DNA of 64,000 nt, taken from Mauremys mutica. Taxonomy: Eukaryota; Chordata; Testudines; Geoemydidae. Under the pieces are notes generated by a model. It was not told the origin of the DNA. It saw only the letters and a program-made list of their open reading frames with translations, and did no database searches. The position numbers and the translations under genes were made by a program. The stretch covers positions 6,103,501-6,167,500 of the forward strand of contig NC_059084.1 in the NCBI RefSeq assembly GCF_020497125.1, given 5' to 3'. This document shows, one piece after another, positions 24,401-36,400 of this stretch (positions are counted from its first letter, which is position 1; every line of letters begins with the position of its first letter).

Positions 24401-27400
24401 CATCTGCTATCTCCCAGCTGAGTGCCTTAATTGCCGGGCTAGAGTCATTCTCCCTGAAAGAGTTCTCCTCTTGTGTTTAATGTGTGACATGCTAGAAAGT
24501 GCTCTAGGTTCTAAAACTCCTCTGGCACTTCATTAGGAGAACTATTTACAGGGATGCTGCAGCTAGCATTCCAACCACGTGCACACAGACTGGCTTCCTC
24601 GTGCCTCCTCCAGACTCTTCCCTCATGCAACCTGTGTTCCTCTCTCCAAGTTCCATGCAGCTTACTGTAGCCTGCATGCCATTTGTGACCACTTGTGTTC
24701 AAGGACAAATGTATATAGTGTAAATAAAACAAGTTACAGTAAGACTATATCCAGGATCTGTGTTGCTGATTCCCTCTCTAACAGGAAACCAACCTGCTAG
24801 GACCCCTGACATCTTCTGTTAATCATCAGAGGAGCAACAATATATTTCTGGGGCATACACCAAATGAGACTCAAAACCACAAGGTTTAACTGAGATTGTC
24901 TCCAAAGTTACTTTCTAACTAGTATTCCTATGCTGTCAAGAGTACAAGGATCACGCATAGACAATGCAAGATTTTTAAGCAAGTCACATGCAAAGAATAT
25001 ACCAAGAGACACTGCTGCACCATGCACGACGCTTGCACTTTTGCTGGCAAGGGAAGTCACACGCTGAACAAAAACATCCTCTTTCCCCACTTTCACCCCC
25101 CCAATCCCAGCTTGTCTGAGAAGCATGCTGTAATGGTCAACACATACAAAGGAACCCTCAAAGGGCATCACATGTTACAAAACAGCAACAGCAGCAGCAC
25201 AGCTAAGGAGCGGAAGTGAGCCGTGCAAAAGCAGCTGAAAGGCCCGGCTTGACAGAGTTGAAAGTCAGAGCAAGGCTGGTACTGAGAACTGATGGCATGT
25301 CCTTAAACACGGCACTCAGAAAGAGGCCAAACAAGAAGTCCATTATTTTTTGCACTCATTTTAGGCCAGATCCACTGCTCTCCTCCAGCCCCCTTGTGCC
25401 ATTCTGGTGGGGCAAGTGGGCCATAAAACATTTGGAACTGGCTACTTGGAGATTCCCCCGGTATAAAGTGAATCTCTCAGTGTCCAGTGGAGCTGGACTG
25501 AAGGATCTGGCTCATGGACTGGAGATGCATTCTATTCAATTCCTCTGCAAGGGAGCGAAGAAGGAAGAGTGGGAGATGTATGCAATTCATCATTTAGAGG
25601 GGAAAAAAGATAGATAGATCTTCATGGCAGGGACTGTCTCTCACTCTGTGCACATACAGTGCCTTGCACAATGGGGCTTTGATCTGTTGAAGCCACTAGA
25701 TTCCAAAGTAATACAAATAATAATTAAAAAAAACCCCAACAACTATGATTTCCTAAGTTGCATAACCAGGAGCTCGACACCTAAACATTCCTAGAGTTCA
25801 GAATGGTTTCCTATTCCCTTTTGAACCCACAGAGTATCTTAATAAACTTAGAGATGCCTTCAGCTATCTGTAAGTAGATCACAGGAACCAGGTGCACACA
25901 GAGTGGCATGGAAAGGCAATCAACCTGTGACAGGAAAGGGAAATGAATGTCTTAGTGCCTTTGACAAGCAAGGCTGCCGTTGTATAAGCTTAGATGGAAT
26001 GCAATGGAGGTTTCTCCTTAAAAGGACTTTTCTCTTTTCTCCACCCTGACACATATACAAAACATCACCAAGCAGCAGCAACCCGGAGACAGTCACTGCC
26101 CATTCAAAACATAAGAATATCCCAAGGCACCAGCTCACAAATCTCATGTGAGTTGAGCAACGAAAAAAGGTCCTGATGACGTGAGATTCAGTCACGGTTA
26201 AAACACACAAGAGTGAAAAACAACAGCACCTAGAAAGCTAACAAAGCAGCCAGAGAGGGTTTAGCGTTACTGCAAATGTTACAGCGTTCTGACTGGTCAC
26301 TTACGGTTAGTGTTTTCTTGATGTATGGAGCCCCAGGGGACAGGAGCTCCTCATTGGTGATAGGCCTCTTTAGCACTAGAGCCAAAGGTGACAGATCCGA
26401 TTATAATCACGTGTGCAAAGGTTAAATACGATATAATGCATAACAAGGAAGACTGGGAAGTACCAGCCTGGAGAATGGATGCACAAACCATCGAAAGCTT
26501 TTCTGTGCAAAAAAGCATTCTACGGGAACAGAGCAGGTCTGGGACAAATTCAAAGACATCTTCCTTATCTGTATCACTTCTATACAAGTATCAGAACTGG
26601 CAGGGAAAGTTTCCACTGAAACGTCCCTCTACTTCCCACAACACAAAAGTGGGGGAGGGCAGTTTAAAACAAGAAAAAAAAAAGTTTAAAGTTTTTGAAA
26701 ATGGAAATTAAGATTCTGTTTTCCAAGGAGAACCTGAAATATTTTGATCAACACAAAACAATTTGTTTTCTTAAAAAGAAGTGTGTAGAAATTAAACATG
26801 TTGCAATGTGCTCTAACGTACACACATATTTACAGAGCCCAGCATTAGAGGGCCCTTCTCCTTAGAAAGACCAAAACAGCACCAGAAAGCTGCAGCTTCT
26901 AAGCATGCTGTTTTGGAGATGTAACGAACCCCTTCAAAAAGACGGCCCGCCTCAGAAAACTGTTCTCCAAAGTGGAGTACAAGTAAATATGCTCAAGGGA
27001 CCATAACTTTAAAACCTTTCTGGTATAATCATGTTTGTTTCTGAACAGAAAAGTTCTGCCCTGAGAGGAGAGGAGACATACAACATTGCCAGAAAAAAAT
27101 GGTTTCATTGCAATGAGAGGCGGTGTATAAAAATGTGGCTTACGGCAAGAAGCCAGCTTCAACCTTAATTATGGAATAGCAAAGCTAAGGCCTTTCTGGT
27201 GCCAATCCCTTTGCCAAGCCAAGATCACACTGCCATCTGCCCCCTGCACTAGAACTGGAATTGAGCTACCGCATGCAAGGTGAACTTCCTTAGCATTGTT
27301 CATGCAATGCTGCCCTTTCCTTTTAGGCCTGTTGAAATTAGCCTTCTTATCACTAGTCTCAAGTCTAATGTCATCTCTTCAGCCCTTCTGAGCGTTAGGT

Positions 27401-30400
27401 AAGTGACACTGAAATGTGAAACCTCACCTGATTTGGGGTTGCATTCAGCTGCTGGCAGGAATCCCAGGCTGGGCGTAGGAGTGAAATAGGGGTTGGAACT
27501 TCCGGCAAGAGAGGTGACGCTGCTCCTCCGAACTGCTGACACTATTTTGATCTCCTTGTTGGGCTGGACTGAAAGACACAGATACAACTCCTCCCAGATC
27601 TTGGCTAGGGGCGAGCAGACTGGTTTGGCTAGAGTTTGGCCTGCTTTTTCAGCCCAGGTTTGTCAGTCAGAGAAGCGGTTCTCCTCCCACTCAATGCACA
27701 CACGTCCACCTGCCCTCAGTCCTTACAAAATACCCAGCCCACTTTTGCAGACTCAGGAGGGCTGAATGATTTAGGAAACTGTAAACCTTCAGAGGATCTC
27801 CCTTCACTAGTCTTTACCTAGCAAGGCCTGTGGATGTGAGGGCCCATAGATTCCAAAGCCAGAAGGAACCACTGTGATCATCCACACTGGCCTCCTGGAT
27901 AACACAGGCGAGAGAACTGCCCCACAACAATCCCTCGTATACATATTTCAGAAAACCATCCAATCTTCATTTTAAAATTGTCAGTGTCGGAGAATCCACC
28001 ACAAACCCTTGGTCATTTATTCCAGCGGTTAATTACTCCCACCATTACGTCTTATTTCCGGTCTGAATTTGTCTACATGCAACTTCCAGCCATTGGATCG
28101 TGTTATACCTTTCTCGGCTAGATTGGAGAGCCCATTATTAAATATTTGTTCCCCACGTTGACACTTACGGACTGTGATCGTCACCCCTTAACCTTCTCTT
28201 TAAGCTAAATAGATTGAGCTCCTTGAGTCTATCACTACAAGCATGTTTTCTAATCCTTTACTCATTCTCGTGGCTCTTTTCAGAACACTCTACAACCTAT
28301 CAACATCCTTCTTGAGTTGAGGGCACCAGAACTGGACACAATATTCCAGCAGTGGTCGCACCAATGCCAGATACAGAGGTAAAGAGTAAGAGAATCTCTG
28401 CTTTTACTTGAGATTCCCCTCTATAGACATCCCAGGATTGCATTAGCAGTTTTGGCCATAGTGTCACACTACGAGGGAGCACGTGTTCAGCTGGTTGTCC
28501 ACTACCATGAACCCCAAATCTTTTTCAGAGTCACTGCTTCCCAGGATAGAGTCCCCATCCTGTAAGTACGGCCGACATTTTTTGGTCCTAGATACATACA
28601 TTTAGCCATATTAAAGTGCATATTGTTTGCTTGAACCCAGTTTTCCAAGCAATCCAGATCTCTCTGAATCCGTCACTGGTCCTCTTCATAATGTAGAGCT
28701 CCCTCACTTCATGTGTCATCTGCAAACTTCATCGGCAATGATTTTCCGTGTCCTTTCAGGTCACTTGTCAAAATGTTAAATAGCATGGGGCCAAGAACCA
28801 ATCCCTGCAGGATGCTGGCAGAGGTGACAGCAGGAGCTTGGATACCAGCCAGGTGTCATCCCCTGGATTTAGATCCATTTTCCTGCTTCTCATGTTGCTC
28901 TCCTTGTTTCCTGCTTCTCACTTGACTGCTGCAACTCAGCATAGCTGACATCAACCCCAAGCCATAGGAGCCCAGATTTTTTTTTTTAATTTAAAAGCTG
29001 AACTGGAAGCAGTGCAAGATTCTCTTCTGCTATGGGTAGGAGGCCTGTCAGGTCCTTTAAATCTGAGGATGTGCACAGGAGATTGCTGGATCAGAGGTGC
29101 TTTAACAGCAGCCCCCCCCAGGTGCTGTTCGGGGCCTGCACTACTCAGGAGGGTGCACTGATGATCTGGGAAACAAGTGGTTATTCACAGAGAAGCCTTT
29201 AGCTGTTCTATTGGGAAGGGGAAAGCCAAGGAGCAGAGAGGCTTGAGTTGTTTTCCTGGGGGTATGAGGGGAGAACATGGGGAACAGAGCAAGGAGCTGG
29301 CAGCTGCCAGTCCCAGGACATTGCCCGACACCAGTTCCTTAGGAGGGGCATTCAAAACCAGCAGCAATGCTACCTGCTCCTTACACAATCTCAGTATAAG
29401 CAGCACCCCCTCCAACCCCACCCCTGCCCCAGCATCCCTGATTACCCGAGAGGAAGCTGGAGTTGCCTTGCTCCGGGTTGAGCTTGCGGAGGCAGAAGGG
29501 GCTGTCAGGGCTCTCCGACAAAGCCCGGGGCGAGTTCTCGTTGAGCAGCTCCGTGAGCCGTCGCCTCCGGCGGAAGTTGATCCGGAACTGGTAGAGCAGG
29601 TTACTGTCAAAGAAGTGGTGCTTGCTGGAGACTGGGAAGAGAACAGGAAAGGGTAGAGCGGCTGTCAGGGGTCTCATAGCAAAGGGGAGCTACATCTTTG
29701 CCATTCAGCAGCAGGGCTGGAGGAGAAGAGCTGCTGCAGTGTTACCAACGCACCATTTGCAGTGTTACCAGTTCTAGTGAGTGTCACAGTATTTGGTGTT
29801 TTTCTTTTCTTAAATCCCCAACTTCTGGAGTCATGTGAGGAGGGGAGACTCTCAGCTTTCATTAAAAAACAAAATGTGAACTTCTAACCCTCAGGTTGCA
29901 GAGAAAAGCTTGAAAACACGACCCCATAAAAGCTAAAAACCAAACCTAAAGCTCAGAAACCAGAAGGCAAATAGAAGGAGCCCAACAATCATTATTTTTA
30001 AAGCCTCGGGCTTTTAGGGAGCCTGATTCAGGATTTTTTTTAATGCTCAGGATTTTCAAGACAGGGTGTGTTCTAATTCCCCTTTTCAGTATCACCAGGG
30101 TCTGGTGGGGGAGGAAGCTATTCCATTATCAAACCCAGCCATGGGATGCAGCCTCATCCCTTCTCCTCCCAACCCCCCGCCTCTCCAACAGCCAGGCATG
30201 GCAGAGTGTGGGACTACACCTCCCACAATGCCTTGCATTGCAGGAGCACACCAAAGTAAGGTTGATAATGTCAAGCAAAAAACATTCCAGTGAAAATCCC
30301 ACAGTCCAGTCAGGCTGGGGTTATTACAAGCTAGTGCTGGGTTTATTGGTGGTACAGAAATAACTGACAGGACGTTACGTTGATAACCAATGAGGCATTT

Positions 30401-33400
30401 CCTCATTGGCAAGAATGAGATTTTTCCCCCCGTTGGTTTAAGGAGGAGGAGGAGGAGGGAGAGAAGTGGTGCTGCTCTATCAGTGCTGATTACAGCCCCA
30501 GAGCAGCTAGAGGTTTTTGCTAAACCGATCAGCAGTGAAAGAGTTAACCCCCTTTCCCAGAGGAATGGAGGCAGCACTGTCAGAGCCATTGTCTCGCTGA
30601 ACAAGCAAATGCAGAGCTTGTCTCTGCAAGCTGGGGTGCCGCATTTCCACCCGCTCCACAGTAACTCGCCATGTAGGGGAGCCCTCCGAAATATATGGCC
30701 TTAGAAGTGGGCCAGATATTGAACGAGCCCCTCCACTTCTACTGCCTTATTTCTTCATTTCTAATGTCGGCGAGGAATCTCCGCTCTGATCTCGCAGAGC
30801 GTGTGCACAAGCCGCCTTCAAGTGTCTCGAAATCCAGATGTGAATCCCACTTCTGTGGCTTGGGAATAACACTTTGAAGAGATGCCAGAAAGTGACTCAG
30901 ATTCCGTCTCAAACGTTCAAGGGTGACACCAGTCTGCCCAGGCCCCAGCGGTCCCCTATTCCAAAAATAGAACTAAATGGACCCATTGCTATCTCCGAGT
31001 AGAAACTAGCACTCGGCACATGACCAGCATTTGTTACTTGTTATAAATGGGGGGTTGTTCCAAGCAAAGCAATGATAGCTAGCCCCTTCCTTCACCTTCC
31101 TTCCCCATCCCCAGGAACTCCGGCTTACCATGCTGAACGATCCCATGTTCCAACAGTGCTTGGCCCAGCTCCACAGCTTCCTTTCTGTTTGCTGTCTCCC
31201 CTTCCTGGATGAGCCAGTCAATCATTTCACAGCCCAGGAATGTCCTCTGGTACTTCACAGAATTCTCCTCTCTCGCCTTCAGTATGGAGTCTTCTACATT
31301 GATCAGCCTGGCACAGAGAAGAGACATGCCAAGGGGTAAGGAGCGGGATGGACCGAGAAGAGCGATCTTTTCTTTAGCCCTATAACTACACAAGACGCTT
31401 GGCAGGAACTGAAGCATTGGTTGTCCCACCTGTCATGAGCAGAGAGAAAATAAACAGTGCGGGGACCCAATACATGTTACTACGCCATAATATGCTTGAT
31501 TATGTAACTCCAAGTGTCAGACGTTTCCCCTCTCGAGCCATTAGCTCAGGGTAGTTTTTGGAATGACGTTGTTCCCATGTCAGAATGCTGTATGTGGAGG
31601 ACCCAGAAGATGAATCTCATGGTAACATCAAAGCCAGTAAGAACCACAAAGACTGTCTAGGATGTTTCATGGATTTGATTGGGGTTTAAAGGAGGTGGGC
31701 ATGCTAGAATGGGTGAGAAAAAGAGAAGTCCTCAAGGAAAGAAAGACTGTCACCCAGCATGGAGACATGAGAGGTAAACAGAGGAGTCTGTCCAAGCTTC
31801 TACTTACAATTCCACCATAAATAAACACTCACTCCTCACTGAGATCTGGCTTATAAGGCTACAGGGGCGGGAAGTGCTGCCATACGAGGAAGGACCAAAG
31901 AACAAAGCCTAGCTTGGCTACACAGTGATGGAGGGGTAATAATTACCTAAGGATTTTGAAGGTGTGGACACCATGAAAGGAGAACTGCTTAGGGGGAACA
32001 GCTAAGTGTGGCCAGACAAAATGAAGAAAAGGAACATTGTAGGCTGAACAGTAGGGTAAGCGTCCAATGAGTACTTTCTTTGCCCAAGGAATCTGCACTG
32101 GTTTAACTAATTAATTTTAAACTGAATTAAGCCAGTTCAAACCCTTATGTAGACAATCCAGGAATCAGTTTAAGCTAAGACGAAATAAATATCTACACAG
32201 CCTATTGTGGTGGCTTAACCACATCAGTTTAAAACCGCTCCTTTATTTAAAATGAGTGCAGCTTTCTCATGTAGAGATAGCCATTGGGCTCCCCAGGGAA
32301 ATGGCAAAAGCCCCATTGCTTAAGACAAGTATGGTGAGAAAAAGCACTTTGAAATGAGATGTTTAACCCACATGATCAGAACCTAAATTCTAAATCTCAT
32401 TCAAAACACAGCTGAGGAGACAGGTGAGTCACTCAATAGTTTAATGCACAATGGAAAACACCAGCTAATTCCGAAAAGATGAGCTGTAATGAGCTGTGCA
32501 GGTAATTGTAACAGGGCCCAAAGCCAAGTTAGAAAGGCAGCGTGGGAGTTTTACTTGTTTCAGGTGAACCCATGCAAAACATGCTCCTTTCACGTGGATT
32601 TGAATCAAATCCAGGCAAAAGAGGGTGGTTTCAGCACAGCCAATTCAAGGTCAACTCAAACCAAGACAGAGCATGAGAGCCAAAAAGTAACAAAAGGTTC
32701 CTGTAACCCCCTGAAAATCTAAACTGCTAAAAGGGCACAGCTTAAATGCAGTTAAACCCGCGGCTTCCTGAATTCCAGAAGTTTAAAACGGATGTGTCCA
32801 CAAGAGGGTGCCCTAACCCCACGTATGCAAACAGCTGGACACCTTCAGAAGGCATTTCTTAGGGCTTGTCTACAATTGAAATGCTACAGCTGTGCCACTA
32901 TAGCACTTCAATGTAGATACGCCCAAAGGGGGGGTTCTCCTGTCAGCATAGGCAAATCACCTCCCAGAGAGGCGGTAGCTAGGTCCATGGAAGAATCCTC
33001 CGTCCACCTCATGCTGTCTACAGTGGGTTAGATTGGCTTCACTACACCACTCAGGGGTGTGGATTTTTCTAGCATAGACCAGGCCTTATGCTATTTTGTT
33101 TAGCAAAAAGCCCAACAGAAGTATAGCCTTAATCTGCTAATTTCTGACAGATTGAAATCAGAACATGGGCCCAACAGAGGACAGACAGCACATGCTGAGT
33201 TCTGCACAAGTTTGCCCAGGGGTGGGCTCTCACTTTAACTGCAGTCTGAGAACCTGAGTGCTAGGTGCTTCGCCGCAGTAGAGCATTAAGATGAGCGAGT
33301 GCTTGAAACAACGAGGTACAGAAGTGATGTAGGCCTGGCCAGGGGGCACCGGAACAGGAGGCCCCAGGGGAACCATGGCCCTTCCACTTTTTTCCGGCTG

Positions 33401-36400
33401 TAAAGATGAGTGACAAGGGGAGGAGGGGGCAGAGAGGAGCGAGCGGGGGCAGGATCTTGGGCGGGGAAGAGGCAGTACCGTAGTGGTGCCTCGCAGGAAG
33501 GGACAGCGTGGGGGTGGGCTTTTGGGGGGGTGGGACCACAGTTCAGGTGCCTGTGCGCTCCCCCCCCCCACACATACACACACTTTCAGGGTGCTTCCGC
33601 CACTCCTGGGCCTGGCCGACACTTAAAAATTAGATCAGCCTAGCTACATTGCTAAGTGTCCGGCGCACCGGAGTTAGGGCCACCTAATCCCTGGTGTAAA
33701 CGTGGCAAGTTTGACAGGAGAATTCTTCCATCAACCTAGCTGCAGCCCCTCGGCGAGATGGATTCACTACATCCATGGAAAAACCGCTTCCGTCGACGCA
33801 GGAAACCGCTACATGACGGCGCTACAGCAGCAGAGTTGCAGTGCCGTACTGCACCGCTGGAGCACTGACATACCCTTTGTGGCTGAAACGAGTTTAAACA
33901 GGACTGGATCTGATTCTAGGAAGAGACCATTTCCGAGATTTAGAACTATAGGATGCTGCAAAAACACACCAAACAGTCACTGAGATAGAAAATAGCTTCC
34001 CTCCCTAAATGAGAATTGGTGTCAGTTGTGATTTTTTTTTAATGACAAAAATAAAATCTGTTTATTTCTCCCCTCTGCCCCTGCCTCCAAATTTTTCCAC
34101 TAGAAAAGGGGTGGGGTGGGGTGGGGACCAAGAAGCCAAAAAGGTGGGGGGGGTGTTAGGTTTTCAAAATCCAAAAACTTTATGGTTGTTTTGCAAAATG
34201 CATTAAAAAAAAACCAAACATGGAAATTTGGAAAAAAAGTTACAATTTTTCAAAGTTTTCCGAGACAAACTACTAACATTTTCCACTCTGCTCTACCAAG
34301 AAGCCAAGGAATGCTTCACATGATGGGAGATGCCAGCAACAGCATCCAAGTCCAATGCAGGAAGGATGGTGAGGAGCCCTGCTGGTAAAGCCAGTGTTTT
34401 GCTCAGCAGAGAATCATTAGTGCGATGAGATTATACACAATTTCTGGAATTTAGCTCCTCGATTCCAAACCAAGCCTGTGCAGGGTTTCATTTCAGGCAC
34501 AATAGTTAGCCTGCATACAGCTTTTTTATACTTTTTGAAGCACTGTAAAAGCATTGATCATATAAGACAGCCCCTGCAAGGTCGGTATTTTCCATTTCCA
34601 TTCCCATTTAATAGATGGGAGAAAAATAAAAGCACAGAGATTAAGTGATTGGCGTAAGGTCAGCATGAACGAGTAGGCAGGCTCAGCGTCTGGAACGCCA
34701 GGGTCCCGGCCCGATGCTGGGACCACTAGAACATACTGGATAATTGATAATAACGGCGAGAAGGGGGAGCGCTGTGGTTAAAACGTGTGATAGGGACTCA
34801 GGAGATTTGGAATCAGTTCCCAGCTTTGTCACAGACTCCCTGTGTGATCCCCCTGTTGGTGCATTGGCTGGGCCATCGGGATCTAACAGCCCAGAAACAC
34901 CCATCCCCTTTTAATCATTCCCACCTTACCAGAGCTCTGCTTCCCCACACGCACAAAGAGGGGAGCAGCGCTGACCAGCTACTTGTGTTCTGCCTTCCAG
35001 TCCTATTAAGAGGCTAACTGGAATGCAGAGATCCAGATTCGCCAGGCAATTTCCCCAGTCAGACCAGGTTTTTGACCTGGAGGAGTAATTAGCGAAATCT
35101 CGACACACAGAGAGAACCCATCTTTGTGTGTGTGTTTCTGTGTCTCCCCCCACCCCCACTCCCAACCCGCTCAATGTAAGGAAGCCGTCCATGGAATCTA
35201 AGCTACTTATCGGAGCACCCACATTACCATTAGGGTGACCAGATGTCCCGATTCTATAGGGATAGTCCTGATTTTTGGGTCTTTTTCTTATATAGGCTCC
35301 TATTACCCCCCACCCCCATCCCAATTGTTCACACTTGCTGTCTGGTCACCCACATTACCACAGTATCTTAGCATCTCACAATCTTTAATGCAGTTATTCT
35401 CACAACACCCCTGTGAGGCAGGGCAGTGTGGTTATCCCCTTGTACGGGGGGAAGTGATGCAGAGAGAGTCTAACTGATTTGCCCAAGGTCACACAGGAAG
35501 TCTGTGGCAAAGCAGGACCTCAAACCCAGACCTCCCAGATCCTAGGGTAGCACTTTAGCCATAAGCCAGAATCCTGTATTCACAATCAATGGCTCCAAGT
35601 CGAGAAGTCCAGATCTGGATCTGAATGTGAACTCCACCCAGAGCAGCAAAGAGTTCCAGTCCTGCATTCCAGTTCACAACCATCTCTGAACTCCAGTTCA
35701 GATGGTCCTGCTGCTTTCCTGGAGTGAGAAAGGCAGCAAGGAGTCAGAGCTGGAGCTACCAGTTGATGCTATGGAGCAAGAGAAACATTGGCAATGGTTC
35801 AGCTCCCTGGCTCTGGAGCTACAGCTGCGAAGGCAGCCAGCAGACTGCGCGGTGATAGATCTTTCAGGGAAGGACTCACGTACGTCTCATAAAGGCTCTG
35901 CCCCCTCAGGAACACCTTTACATCCTTGTTGAGAGGAAAGGTCCCGTCGTCCTTGCGGAAACGGTAGAGCAACTTGGCATCCTTGTAGTCCGAGTGTTCA
36001 TCACAAACTGGAGAGAAAATCAAAGCCGACAACATCAGGACTGCAGGTTTAAATACTACCCCATAATGCATACACTAGAGCTGAGCTCAGAACTCCAGCC
36101 TGAGCACAAAGCCAGCTTTCAGTCATTTAGGAGTTACAGGCAGCACACCGTGGGCCCAGTTTCCAGACCTCCAACTTTATGATTACTACAACGAGCTGTA
36201 TAGAAACCATTCCTGCATGCACCAGGGCAGATGGGCATTCACACACCAACCAGGGTTCCATGCACAATAGCTGCACACCCATGTTTGGGGCAGGAAGCCA
36301 GCCACATGCACCAAACTTTGCTTGAAGGAAGTGAAGGAAGTTCTGATCCTGATAAGCTACATTTAGAGCTCTCAGACGACTGAATGGAAGAGGCAGAAAT

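Noticed and set aside
29177..29656. 159-codon plus-strand frame
   Set aside because: It is the antisense shadow of DEPTOR-like exon 5 and flanking intron.
30092..30604. 170-codon minus-strand frame as an extra DEPTOR-like exon
   Set aside because: Exons 4 and 5 already join in frame with family-like sequence; the residues resemble nothing in DEPTOR.
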